DNA from: Glutamicibacter protophormiae | Lineage (GTDB): Bacteria > Actinomycetota > Actinomycetes > Actinomycetales > Micrococcaceae | Reading direction: 5' to 3' | Assembly: GCF_014647495.1 (NCBI RefSeq) | Contig: NZ_BMPH01000003.1 | Coordinates: 186,001-250,000 of the forward strand | DNA length: 64,000 bases | Shown here: piece by piece, positions 53,259-61,944 of the stretch | How the letters are laid out: the number at the start of each line of letters is the position of its first letter | Position numbering within the stretch: position 1 is the first letter of the stretch | The notes under the pieces: model-generated | Told to the model about the DNA's origin: nothing | Seen by the model: the letters and a program-made list of their open reading frames with translations, nothing else | The model's database searches: none | Program-made: the position numbers and the translations under genes

Positions 53259-54484
53259 GCGGAAAAACCACTACCGTTCCGGCGCCGGTCAACGCGCACT
53301 CGCACGCCTTCCACCGGATCCTGCGCGGCCGCACCCACCAGGGGGACAACGGCGGAGCCGGGAACTTCTGGACCTGGCGCGAACAGATGTACGCCGCCGC
53401 CGCCGGGCTCACCCCGGCCGGCTACGAGCAGCTGGCCACCGCGGTCTTCGCGGAAATGGTCGTCAACGGCTACAGCGCGGTGGGGGAGTTCCACTACCTG
53501 CACCACGACGCCACCGGTGCACCCTACGCCGGGACAGATGAGCACGGCATGGAGATCGCGCTGGGCCGCGCGGCGAAGGCCGCGGGCATCCGCCTGGTCC
53601 TGCTGGACACCTGCTACCTGCAGGGCGGGCTGGACGCGCTGGGCAACGCCATCGAGCTGAACGAAACCCAGCGGCGCTTCACCGACGGGGACGCCGCCGG
53701 CTGGCTGGCCCGCCACGCGCGGCTGCGCGAGGCCCTGGCCGAGCTGGACGCAGGGGAAGGGCTGCTGAGCCTGGGAGCCGCCATCCACTCGGTGCGCGCG
53801 GTGCCGCCAGCCCAGCTGGAAGCCATCGCCGCCGGGCTGGACCCTGCCTTGCCGCTGCATGTGCACCTGTCCGAGCAACCGGCCGAGAACGCGTCCTGCC
53901 AGGCGGCCTTCGGGCTGAGCCCGACCGGGCTGCTTGAACGCCACGGCCTGCTGGCCCCGCGGCTCTCGGCCGTGCACGCCACCCACCTGAGTGATGCGGA
54001 CATCGCCGCGCTGGGCGCCGCCGGCGCGGGCATCGTCATGTGCCCCACCACCGAGGCGGACCTGGGCGACGGGATCGGCCCGGCCCGCGAACTGGCGGAC
54101 GCCGGCGCCGTGATTTCACTGGGCAGCGACCAGCACGCGGTGCTGGACCCCTACCTGGAGCAGCGCGCCCTTGAACACGGCGAGCGGCTGCGCAGCGGGC
54201 AACGCGGGCGCTTCTCCCCGGCGGAGATCTCCGCCGCCGCCCGCGAGGGCGGTCTGCGCTCGCTGGGCCTGGCGGAGAACGAGGACCACCTCGTGGTGCG
54301 CACCGACACCATGCGCACCTCCGGGTCGCGCACCGCCCAGCTGCCGCTGAGCGCCACCGCCGCAGATATCGTGCAGGTCCACGTCAATGGCAAGCTGGTA
54401 GCCAGCAATGGCCTGCACACCACGCTGGGAGACCCGGCGGATTTGTACGCAGCATTCTTCACCGAGTACCCGGAGTTTTCATGA
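53255..54484 (+). CDS. hutF: Formimidoylglutamate deiminase
   Basis: A 409-residue amidohydrolase-superfamily enzyme. Family marks: NAHSHAFHRILRGRTHQG near the front (zinc histidines), VHLSEQPAENASC, HATHLSD and SLGSDQHAVLDPY. HutF releases ammonia from N-formimidoyl-L-glutamate to give N-formyl-L-glutamate. Starts GTG in the M20 stop (GTGA) and overlaps hutI by ATGA, so all three are translationally coupled. Confidence 0.92.
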   Translation: MSGKTTTVPAPVNAHSHAFHRILRGRTHQGDNGGAGNFWTWREQMYAAAAGLTPAGYEQLATAVFAEMVVNGYSAVGEFHYLHHDATGAPYAGTDEHGMEIALGRAAKAAGIRLVLLDTCYLQGGLDALGNAIELNETQRRFTDGDAAGWLARHARLREALAELDAGEGLLSLGAAIHSVRAVPPAQLEAIAAGLDPALPLHVHLSEQPAENASCQAAFGLSPTGLLERHGLLAPRLSAVHATHLSDADIAALGAAGAGIVMCPTTEADLGDGIGPARELADAGAVISLGSDQHAVLDPYLEQRALEHGERLRSGQRGRFSPAEISAAAREGGLRSLGLAENEDHLVVRTDTMRTSGSRTAQLPLSATAADIVQVHVNGKLVASNGLHTTLGDPADLYAAFFTEYPEFS

Positions 54485-55680
54485 GCACCACACTGATCAC
54501 CAACATCTCCGAGGCCTTCCTCTCGGACGCGGCGCACACCCTGATCGAGAACGCCGCCATCCTCATCGACGGCGAGGACATCGCATGGGTCGGCGAAGCG
54601 GAGCACGCCCCGGAAGCCGATTCCGTGATCGACGCCGGGCAGCGCGCCGCGCTGCCGGGCTGGGTGGACTCCCACAGCCACCTGGTCTTCGCCGGGGACC
54701 GCAGCCGCGAATTCGTGGCCCGCATGGCGGGGCAGGACTATGCCGCCGGCGGCATCGCGGTGACCACCAAGGCCACCCGGGCCGCCTCCGACTACGACCT
54801 GACCCGGCTCGTGATGGGACGGGCCGCGGAAGCGCTGGCCGGCGGCACCACCTATCTGGAAACCAAAACCGGCTACGGGCTGAACGTGGAGGAAGAAGCC
54901 CGCCACGCACGCATCGCCTCCACCGTGGTCGACCAGGTCACGTTCCTCGGAGCCCACCTGGTCCCCGCGGACATGGACGCCCAGGAGTACATGGACCTGG
55001 TGTGCGGCGAGATGCTCGAACGCGTGCTTCCCTTCGTGCAGTTCGCCGACGTGTTCTGCGAGCGCGGCGCCTTCGACGAGGCGCAGTCGCGCCAGGTGCT
55101 TGCCGCGGCGAAGGACGCCGGGCTCGGGCTGCGCGTGCACGGCAACCAGCTGGGTCCGGGCCCCGGCACCCAGCTGGCCGTGGAATTCGGCGCGGCCAGC
55201 GTGGACCACGTGAACTTCCTGGACGCAGACGACGTCGCGGCGCTCGCCGGATCCTGGGCGGACTGGGATGCCCGGGCCCGTACCGGCACCGCGGGGACCG
55301 TGGCCACCTGCCTGCCCGCCTGCGACCTGTCCACCCGCATGCCCTTCGCCCCGGGCCGCGAGCTGATCGATGCCGGGGCGCAGATTGCCCTGGCCTCGAA
55401 CTGCAACCCGGGCACCTCCTACACCTCGTCGATGGCCTTCTGCGTGAGCACCGCGGTGCTGCAGATGCACCTGAGCATCGAGGAAGCGATCGTCGCCGCC
55501 ACCTACGGCGGCGCGCTGGCGCTGGGTGTGCAGGATCGTGTGGGAAGCCTGGAAGTGGGCAAGAGGGCGGACATCCAGCTGCTGAACGCCCCGTCCGTGG
55601 CGCATCTGGCCTACCGCCCCGGCATGAACCTCTCCGGTCCGGTCTTCCGGGCCGGGCAGCTTGCGGCGGGGCAAATTTAG
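54481..55680 (+). CDS. hutI: Imidazolonepropionase
   Basis: A 399-residue amidohydrolase that opens imidazolone propionate to formimidoylglutamate. PGWVDSHSHLVFAGDRSREF (metal site), ARMAGQDYAAGGIAVTTKAT, HGNQLGPGPGTQLAVEFGA and NCNPGTSYTSSMAF are typical. It ends the hut operon. Confidence 0.95.
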   Translation: MSTTLITNISEAFLSDAAHTLIENAAILIDGEDIAWVGEAEHAPEADSVIDAGQRAALPGWVDSHSHLVFAGDRSREFVARMAGQDYAAGGIAVTTKATRAASDYDLTRLVMGRAAEALAGGTTYLETKTGYGLNVEEEARHARIASTVVDQVTFLGAHLVPADMDAQEYMDLVCGEMLERVLPFVQFADVFCERGAFDEAQSRQVLAAAKDAGLGLRVHGNQLGPGPGTQLAVEFGAASVDHVNFLDADDVAALAGSWADWDARARTGTAGTVATCLPACDLSTRMPFAPGRELIDAGAQIALASNCNPGTSYTSSMAFCVSTAVLQMHLSIEEAIVAATYGGALALGVQDRVGSLEVGKRADIQLLNAPSVAHLAYRPGMNLSGPVFRAGQLAAGQI

Positions 55681-55725
55681 CGAGTCCGGTAGTGGGGCCG
55701 GGCACCTTCGTGGTAAACAAGGAGT

Positions 55726-56223
55726 ATGGCTAATACTGCATTCAAAGGTACCCCTGTCCAGACCATTGGCGACCTGCCAGCCGTAGGCTCGCAGGCACCT
55801 GCCTTCACCCTGACCGACACCGGCCTGGCCGACGTCACCAGCGAATCGCTGGCCGGACGCCGCGTCGTGTTGAACATCTTCCCGTCCGTTGACACCGGTG
55901 TGTGCGCAGCCAGCGTCCGCCGCTTCAACGAACTGGCCGCCGGCCTGGAGAACACCACCGTGGTGTGCGTCTCCGCTGACCTGCCATTCGCCATGGGCCG
56001 CTTCTGCGGCGCCGAGGGCATTGAGAACGTCGTGTCCGGCTCCGTGTTCCGCTCGGACTTCGGTTCCGATTACGGCGTCACCCAGATCGACGGCCCGCTG
56101 GCCGGTCTGCTGGCACGCTCCGTTGTCGTGCTGGACGAGTCGGGCAAGGTCATCTACACGCAGGTGGTCCCTGAGATCACCACCGAACCAGATTACGATG
56201 CAGCTATCGCAGTCCTGAACTAG
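55726..56223 (+). CDS. tpx: Thiol peroxidase (Tpx)
   Basis: A 165-residue atypical 2-Cys peroxiredoxin. The peroxidatic cysteine C60 lies in [17 protein letters not shown] and the resolving cysteine C94 in [13 protein letters not shown]. It reduces hydrogen peroxide and alkyl hydroperoxides using thioredoxin. AAGGAG lies next to the ATG. It is 45 nt from hutI but probably its own unit; a terminator follows. Confidence 0.96.
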   Translation: MANTAFKGTPVQTIGDLPAVGSQAPAFTLTDTGLADVTSESLAGRRVVLNIFPSVDTGVCAASVRRFNELAAGLENTTVVCVSADLPFAMGRFCGAEGIENVVSGSVFRSDFGSDYGVTQIDGPLAGLLARSVVVLDESGKVIYTQVVPEITTEPDYDAAIAVLN

Positions 56224-56262
56224 CAATCAACCGGCGGCCGCCAGCCGATGAGGTGGTTCTCC

Positions 56263-56308
56263 AATGGCGTCTTTGCCGACCTGTGGTCGACGAAGACGCC
56301 ATTTTTTG
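56263..56308 (+). terminator. Intrinsic terminator after tpx
   Basis: Perfect 11-bp stem AATGGCGTCTT/AAGACGCCATT with a 19-base loop that itself can pair (GACC/GGTC), followed by TTTTG. Confidence 0.85.
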
Positions 56309-56498
56309 TGCGCGCCCGAATCTGCTGTCCAAGATTCCCCAAGGACTTTGCCCCGGGGGATTCTCAAGATGCACTTCTATCCCCATATTCTTTGTAGATT
56401 GCTTATGATTGTTATGATCGAAAAGAAATCATAAAACATCAGATACTTTTCACTGAGTGGTCAAACGGTTTCACTGTGAATGATGAGGGAGAATATCG

Positions 56499-56921
56499 AT
56501 GAGCGAGCGGTCCCTTCTGGGTGCGCACATGGAACAGGAGCTGGTTTCCCAGCCAGAGATGTGGCGCCGCGCCATCGCCCAGCAGCAGCCCGAAGACCTG
56601 CTTCCGGCCAAAGGCGCCAAGGTCGCAGTGGTCGGATTCGGTGCCTCCTGCTTCATAGCCGATGCCTACCCGGCCATGGGCCACCGCCACGACCCGATCT
56701 CCAACGCAGCGCCGAACCGAGTAACGTGGATACTTGGCACCCAGCCCGAAGGCCTGGACACCGATGTGACTCGCACCGGCGCGATCTACGCGAACGAGGA
56801 CCGCCGCCTGCTGGCCGACCTCGCATCTATCCACCGGGTGACCCTGGACCGGGCTCGCGCGTGCAATCTCGATCCGGATAGCCCACGCAACCTGACCCGT
56901 TTGGTCATCCTGGAAGGCTAA
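56499..56921 (+). pseudogene. Collapsed SIS-domain sugar isomerase (N- and C-terminal ends fused)
   Basis: A 140-residue reading. The front (GAHMEQELVSQPEMWRRAIA ... VAVVGFGASCFIADAYPA) matches the start of AgaS/GlmS-like SIS isomerases, and the end (SIHRVTLDRARACNLDPDSP then RNLTRLVIL) matches their C-terminus, but the middle 200 or so residues with the second SIS domain are missing. Normal members have about 300-350 residues. An in-frame internal deletion is the simplest explanation. The next gene, a ROK kinase, starts 6 nt later, as in intact amino-sugar clusters. Confidence 0.75.
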
Positions 56922-56926
56922 AGGCC

Positions 56927-57865
56927 ATGAGTGAACATTTCCTGCTCTTCGACGTCGGAGGCACTGACATCAAGGCGGGGCTGGCCAACACCAATGGCGA
57001 TATCCTCCAGGTGCTGCGCGAACCAACCCGCAAAACAGCACCTGAGGAATCCGCCGCCGAGCTGGTCACCCAGCTCGGCGAAATCTCGCGCCGCCTGACG
57101 GCCGAATCCGGCACCACCCCGGTCTCCGCCGGCCTGGCTGTCTGCGGCCTGGTCGACCCTGAAAACGGCATCGGCATCTTCTCCGCCAACTTGGGCTGGC
57201 GCGACGCGCCGCTACAGGCCATGGCCCGCGAAACACTCGGCGTCCCGGTGGGCTTCGGGCACGACGTCGCCATGGCCGCTCGCGCCGAGCTCGAACTGGG
57301 CAGCGGCGCCAAGGACGCGGCGCTGCGCCGCAATGCCGTGGTCATGGTCATCGGCACCGGGATTGCCAACGCGCTGATGGTCGACGGGCGGCTGATCAGC
57401 GCCGGGGGATACGCCGGGGAATTGGGCCATGCCCAGGTGCCCGGCGGGCTGCCGTGTGCCTGCGGCGCCACCGGCTGCCTGGAAACCCTGGGATCCGCCG
57501 GGGCCATCGCCAAACGCTATCTGGCGGCCACCGGCAAGCGCGGCGGAGCCCGTGAAGTGTTCGCCGCCCGGGCAGCAGGAGACCAGGTCGCCGCGGGCAT
57601 CATCCACGATGCCATTGAGGCGTTGACCTTCACCATGGCCCAGCTGTGCTCCTCGGTGGCTCCCGAGGGCATCGTGCTGGGCGGCGGACTGGCCCAGGCC
57701 GGCCCGTCGTTCTTCGCCGAGCTGCGCGAATCCCTGCACCGCAGGCTGTCCTTCCACCGCGAACCGCGGCTGATCCCCGCGCACCTGGGTGCCGACGCCG
57801 GCCTGCAGGGCGCGATGATCCTGGCTGGGGATGCCGCCGGGCGCTCGGCGCGCATCGCCCTGTGA
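56927..57865 (+). CDS. ROK-family sugar kinase
   Basis: A 312-residue kinase with phosphate loop LFDVGGTDIKAG, VIGTGIANALMVDGR, and the ROK zinc motif ACGATGCLETL (CxCGxxGCxE form) preceded by GHAQVPGG. It should phosphorylate a hexose such as N-acetylglucosamine, N-acetylmannosamine or glucose at the 6-OH. It begins 6 nt after the isomerase remnant and was probably coupled to it. Confidence 0.9.
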   Translation: MSEHFLLFDVGGTDIKAGLANTNGDILQVLREPTRKTAPEESAAELVTQLGEISRRLTAESGTTPVSAGLAVCGLVDPENGIGIFSANLGWRDAPLQAMARETLGVPVGFGHDVAMAARAELELGSGAKDAALRRNAVVMVIGTGIANALMVDGRLISAGGYAGELGHAQVPGGLPCACGATGCLETLGSAGAIAKRYLAATGKRGGAREVFAARAAGDQVAAGIIHDAIEALTFTMAQLCSSVAPEGIVLGGGLAQAGPSFFAELRESLHRRLSFHREPRLIPAHLGADAGLQGAMILAGDAAGRSARIAL

Positions 57866-57950
57866 TCCTGGCGCTGAGGCCGACCCCGGCGACCGACAAA
57901 ACCTGCGTGGTCCCCGGGGCGGACCTGCTGGAACGAATTCGCTGCCGAGA

Positions 57951-58076
57951 ACCAAACCGCTGAGCGTGGCACTGGCCAAATTCATCGGCCAGTACGCGAC
58001 CGTCTGGCCAGAAGTCTTCGACGTTGCCATCGTGGCTATCGTGCCGCTCATCATCCTTTTCGCGCTGAATGAATAA
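57951..58076 (+). pseudogene. Fragment of an ABC sugar permease (MalG-type) C-terminus
   Basis: The reading TKPLSVALAKFIGQYATVWP, then EVFDVAIVAIVPLIILFALNE followed by a stop, matches the last helix of CUT1 permeases. No start codon or upstream helices are present; the preceding 85 bases do not code for anything alike. It is the leftover 3' end of a deleted transporter gene. Confidence 0.7.
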
Positions 58077-58115
58077 GCGCCTGAGTGGCGGCCTGGCCGC
58101 CGGAACGGTCAACTA

Positions 58116-58823
58116 ATGTCGCAAAATACAGCTCTGGAAATCGTCGCCACCAGCGGAGCCTGCGCCCGGAGGGCTTTCGCCGCCGGCGCAGACCGCATCG
58201 AGGCCTGCGAAGCACTTGAACTGGGCGGCATCAGCCCGGGGCCTGAAGTCTTGGAAGATATCTTGGAGCACCGACCAGCGCTAGGCGTGCACGCACTGCT
58301 GCGCAACCGGCCCGGGGACTTCCACTACGGCGAGGCGGATCTGCAGGTCATGGAACGCCAAGCAAGGCGGCTGGCTCGCACCGGCGTGGACGGTCTGGTG
58401 CTCGGCGCGGTGGATGCCAGCGGGACGGTGGATCTCAAGGCGGTCGCACGGATGGCGGCGGCTGGACTGGAGGTGAACCCGGAGCTGGAAATCACCATGC
58501 ACCGGGCCATCGATGCCAGCACGGACCCGGTGGCATCTGTGACACAGCTTTTGGACCTTGGCATCCACCGAGTGTTGACTAGGGGAGGGCAAGACTGCGC
58601 CGGTGAAGGCCTGGAAGTCATAGAGCGGATGGTGCAGGCCGCCGGCGGCCGGATCCAGATCATGGCCGGAGGTTGCATGAAGGCCCGGGACATCGGCCCA
58701 GCGCTCCGCGCCGGAGCCGCGGCTGTGCACTTCTCCGCCAAGACACAGCATGCCGGCACCATCAGGGTCTCGGAGCAACATGTGGAGCAGCTGCGCAACA
58801 TGCTGAACGCGCTGACCGATTAA
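58116..58823 (+). CDS. cutC: CutC family protein (putative copper homeostasis)
   Basis: A 235-residue TIM-barrel protein of the CutC family: LEIVATSGACARRAFAAGAD, RIEACEALELGGISPG, VHALLRNRPGDFHYGEAD, LEITMHRAIDAS, HRVLTRGGQDCAGEGLE and IQIMAGGCMKARDI. Members were named for copper sensitivity, but copper binding is doubtful for many; in actinobacteria the gene often sits in sugar-catabolism clusters as here. It ends 13 nt before the DeoR gene. Confidence 0.9.
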   Translation: MSQNTALEIVATSGACARRAFAAGADRIEACEALELGGISPGPEVLEDILEHRPALGVHALLRNRPGDFHYGEADLQVMERQARRLARTGVDGLVLGAVDASGTVDLKAVARMAAAGLEVNPELEITMHRAIDASTDPVASVTQLLDLGIHRVLTRGGQDCAGEGLEVIERMVQAAGGRIQIMAGGCMKARDIGPALRAGAAAVHFSAKTQHAGTIRVSEQHVEQLRNMLNALTD

Positions 58824-58836
58824 GGAGGCAGGATCC

Positions 58837-59616
58837 ATGAAACGCGAGGAGCGACTTAACCATATCCTCGACCTGCTGGCCAGCCGCGGCCAGATCGATG
58901 TCGATGAGATTGTGCAGCAGCTGAGCACCAGCCCGGCGACTGCCCGGCGGGACCTGGATTCCCTGGCTGCGGCCTCGCTGCTGACGCGCACCCACGGCGG
59001 GGCGGTCTCCAACTCCGTGGCCTACGACCTGCCCTCGCGCTACCAGCGCGAGGAACACGACGAAGAAAAAGTGCAGGTGGCCAAGGCTGCCGCGGCGCTG
59101 GTGGAAAAAGACATGGTCATCGGACTGTCCGGCGGCACCACCACCAAGGCCATCGCCACCGAACTGGGGCTGCGCCAGGAATTGGTCGGAGAACCGGGCA
59201 GGGTTACCCTCACAGTGGTCACTAACGCGGTGAATATCGCCTCGCTGTTGGCAGTGCGCCCGCATATCCGGGTCATGGTCACCGGCGGGGTGCTCAACGA
59301 CCGCTCCTACGAGCTGGTCGGGCCTATGGCACAGGCTTCGCTGGCGAAGATCACTCTGGATCTGTCTTTTGTCGGGGCCAACGGACTGGATGCGCAGACC
59401 GGCCCGATGGTAGGAGACGAGATGGAAGCGGCGGTCAACGAGCAGCTGATCCGCCAGTCAGAGCGCAGCTTCGTGGTGGTGGACTCCTCCAAGATCGGAC
59501 AGCGCTCGTTTGTCATTCTGGACAGGGAACACCTCACCGGGATCATCACCGATACCAAGGTCACCGATGCGCAGCGGGCGGCATTGGCTACAGGCGGCAT
59601 GCCGGTGTACAGCTAG
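58837..59616 (+). CDS. DeoR/GlpR-family transcriptional repressor
   Basis: A 259-residue DeoR-type regulator. Helix-turn-helix front: KREERLNHILDLLASRGQID, VQQLSTSPATARRDLDSL, LLTRTHGGAV. The sugar-phosphate sensor domain has SGGTTTKAIATEL and the C-terminal VVDSSKIGQRSFVIL. It presumably governs the sugar cluster upstream, sensing a phosphorylated sugar. GGAGG precedes the ATG. The gene ends the forward cluster. Confidence 0.92.
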   Translation: MKREERLNHILDLLASRGQIDVDEIVQQLSTSPATARRDLDSLAAASLLTRTHGGAVSNSVAYDLPSRYQREEHDEEKVQVAKAAAALVEKDMVIGLSGGTTTKAIATELGLRQELVGEPGRVTLTVVTNAVNIASLLAVRPHIRVMVTGGVLNDRSYELVGPMAQASLAKITLDLSFVGANGLDAQTGPMVGDEMEAAVNEQLIRQSERSFVVVDSSKIGQRSFVILDREHLTGIITDTKVTDAQRAALATGGMPVYS

Positions 59617-59657
59617 GCAGACCCCTGTCCGGAAACGGCGGGCGGCCGTCCGAAGTG

Positions 59658-60512
59658 CTACCGGTTGCGGGCGCCGGCCGCGGCGGCCGCGCGCAGGATG
59701 CGCGGGCCGATCTTGCGCATGAGCTTGTCCAGCCGGGGCTTGTCGCTGCGCGAGAGGGCATCCGAAAGCCGTTCCAAGCCCATCAGGCCCAGCCAGATCC
59801 TGGCCCGGCGGGCCTGCTCGGTGTCCGGGGCGATCTGTTCGACCAGGTCCTGCCCGTGCCACAGCGCCAGGTAGGCGGTGTTCAGCGCCGGGTCCCAGGC
59901 GCAGGCCAAATCCCAGTCCAGGATCCCGACCAGCTTCCCGTCCGCCCAGTGCATGTTCTGGCCCGCCAGATCGCCGTGCACCAGCGAGGGCGGCACCTGA
60001 TCCAGGTGGGCGATCTGCGCAAACACGGACTCGGCCGCGGTGCGCAGCTGCCCGGACAGGTAGCCCAGGCAGCGGCTCCGCGAGCCGTCGTTCCATCGGC
60101 CGCGGAACGCGAACGGCTCGGCCAGGTCCGCGGCCAGCGGTTGGAGGTCCACGGCCGCGAGGTCCTGCACGATCCGGCGCAGCACCACAGGATCCCCGCG
60201 ATGCGGTGCGTGGGCGGTGCCGGGGATGAAGCGCAGGGCCACCGCGTTGCGTCCTTCGAATTCGAGCATCGCGCTGCAGGCGGTGGGCACCCGGTATGGC
60301 AGCTGCCCTGCCACGAGGTTGTGCAACCGGATGCTGCGCGGCATCTGGGCGCTGGAGGCTTCGGTACGAGCCATGCGGATGACGGCTTGGTCGTTGGCCA
60401 GCAGCACGGTGTGGAACTGCCCGGCCTCATTGACCACCCCGCCCTCCCAGGACAGCTGGGGGCACAGGGCCCGGCCCAGGTTGATCTCGGCTTCGGTGGC
60501 GGGACGGGACAC
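59658..60512 (-). CDS. Phosphotransferase (APH) family protein
   Basis: A 284-residue kinase-fold protein with LVHGDLAGQNMHWADGKLVG as catalytic loop and ILDWDLACAWDPALNTAYLA as metal loop, like macrolide 2'-phosphotransferase-like proteins. The front (LEFEGRNAVALRFIPGTAH) has the hinge pattern. Substrate and any resistance role are unknown. The start is a GTG at 60512. Confidence 0.85.
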   Translation of the reverse strand: MSRPATEAEINLGRALCPQLSWEGGVVNEAGQFHTVLLANDQAVIRMARTEASSAQMPRSIRLHNLVAGQLPYRVPTACSAMLEFEGRNAVALRFIPGTAHAPHRGDPVVLRRIVQDLAAVDLQPLAADLAEPFAFRGRWNDGSRSRCLGYLSGQLRTAAESVFAQIAHLDQVPPSLVHGDLAGQNMHWADGKLVGILDWDLACAWDPALNTAYLALWHGQDLVEQIAPDTEQARRARIWLGLMGLERLSDALSRSDKPRLDKLMRKIGPRILRAAAAAGARNR

Positions 60513-60602
60513 GGCAACTCGCTTCGCGGATCAGGGAAAACAGCCTCTTCAGGCTACCGCATGGCGTCCCGATCGCTGGGTGTCCGCACAGCTTGCGCGG
60601 TC

Positions 60603-60608
60603 TATGAT
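60603..60608 (+). promoter_or_regulatory. -10 hexamer of the CPBP gene
   Basis: TATGAT lies 7 nt before a GTG at 60616. This places the transcription start at the GTG and argues against the in-frame ATG at 60604 that lies inside the hexamer. Confidence 0.6.
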
Positions 60609-60615
60609 CAAAGAC

Positions 60616-61386
60616 GTGAATGCACAGACCAGCACCCAAACCGAGGACCGGCGCACGCTGAAGATCGAGATCGCGCTGGTGATGGCCCTGTGCCTGGGAC
60701 AGAGCGCGGTGTACTCGATCATCAGCTTCGCCGACAAGGTCACCAAGGCGCCGCTGTCCGAGCAGACGACCTCGATGAACAACCCGCTGAGCACCCGCGA
60801 GTACTTCGACCTGGCCTACCAGCTGCTGGACATCGTTTTCGCCCTGGTTCCCGTGCTGCTGGCGCTTTATCTCATGAAGCGCAGCACCGGCACCACCGTG
60901 TCGATGATCGGCTTCGACCTGCGCAAACCCGGGCGGGATACGCTGCTGGGCGCCGGCCTGTTCCTGGCCATGGGGCTGGGAACCCTCGGCGTCTACGCCG
61001 CGGGAAGGGCGCTGGGCATCACTACGGCGCTGTCCACCGCGAATCTCGGGGACTACTGGTGGAGCATCCCGGTGCTCATGCTCTCGGCCGCGCGGCATGC
61101 GGTGCTGGAGGAGGTCATCATGCTCGGCTTCCTGTTCACCTACGCCAGCAAGCTCAAGCTGGGCCTGTGGACCACGATCATCGCCTCGGCGCTGATCCGC
61201 GGCAGCTACCACCTCTACCAGGGCGTCGGCCCGATGATCGGCAATGTCGTCATGGGTGTGGTGTTCGGCTGGGTCTACCACCGTTACGGCCGGGTGATGC
61301 CCCTGGTCGTCGCCCACTTCCTGCTCGACGCCATCGGCTTCGTCGGCTACCTGCTGCTCGGCCCGGCAATTGGCATCGGCGCCTAG
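60616..61386 (+). CDS. CPBP-family intramembrane glutamic protease
   Basis: A 256-residue protein with about eight helices and the Abi/CPBP motifs LEEVIMLGFLFTYASKL (EE dyad), RGSYHLYQG (motif 2) and AHFLLDAIGFVGY (motif 3). It should cut peptide bonds within the membrane; bacteriocin self-immunity or protein maturation are the usual roles. The GTG at 60616 is chosen by the adjacent -10 TATGAT; an ATG at 60604 would place the start inside the promoter. Confidence 0.9.
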   Translation: MNAQTSTQTEDRRTLKIEIALVMALCLGQSAVYSIISFADKVTKAPLSEQTTSMNNPLSTREYFDLAYQLLDIVFALVPVLLALYLMKRSTGTTVSMIGFDLRKPGRDTLLGAGLFLAMGLGTLGVYAAGRALGITTALSTANLGDYWWSIPVLMLSAARHAVLEEVIMLGFLFTYASKLKLGLWTTIIASALIRGSYHLYQGVGPMIGNVVMGVVFGWVYHRYGRVMPLVVAHFLLDAIGFVGYLLLGPAIGIGA

Positions 61387-61406
61387 CCTGGACGTAGCCT
61401 TCTGAC

Positions 61407-61820
61407 ATGGAAATCATCGAACTCTCCGAGACGTGGGTGGACCAGGCCGTCGAGCTATGGGAACGCACCGGGCTGACCCGTCCTTGGAACGACCCGCAGG
61501 CCGATACCCGCAAGGCCCTCGCCGGTACGGATTCCACGATCTTGGGCCTGGTCCATGGACAGCGGCTCATTGCCACCGCCATGGCCGGCGATGACGGGCA
61601 TCGCGGCTGGCTGTACTATGTCGCCGTCGACCCGGGCTCGCAGGGCCAGGGATGCGGGCAGCGCATCGTGGAGGCGGCGGCGCAGTGGCTGCGCACCCGG
61701 GGCACCGTCAAGGTGCAGCTGATGGTTCGCACCGGCAATGATGCGGTGACGCAGTTCTACGAGAAGCTCGGCTACGAACGCCAGGAGGTCTCGGTGCTGG
61801 GCAAGCGGCTGGTTCCCTGA
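61407..61820 (+). CDS. YpeA-type GNAT acetyltransferase
   Basis: A 137-residue acetyltransferase of the YpeA group: LWERTGLTRPWNDPQAD at the front (typical), YYVAVDPGSQGQGCGQRIVE as acetyl-CoA loop, VMVRTGNDAVTQFYEKLGY-like MVRTGNDAVTQFYEKLGYE at the end. TAGCCT lies 6 nt before the ATG, so it is probably leaderless. It follows the protease gene closely. Confidence 0.9.
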   Translation: MEIIELSETWVDQAVELWERTGLTRPWNDPQADTRKALAGTDSTILGLVHGQRLIATAMAGDDGHRGWLYYVAVDPGSQGQGCGQRIVEAAAQWLRTRGTVKVQLMVRTGNDAVTQFYEKLGYERQEVSVLGKRLVP

Positions 61821-61944
61821 CCGGCGGGACATTTGAAGCGCACGTTCAGAAAAAGCGGATAAAGTAACTCCGGTACAAATATCCGCCACTGTGAAGAAAC
61901 CCTTCCTGATGAAAGAGCATCCGGCAGGGACTTGAAGGGACGAC

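Noticed and set aside
54151-56226. 691-codon reverse frame over hutF, hutI and tpx
   Set aside because: Crosses three well-recognised genes and has no domain of its own.
59655-61397. 580-codon forward frame over the phosphotransferase and CPBP genes
   Set aside because: Composition is Arg/Gly/His-rich and it runs through two unrelated real genes in other frames.
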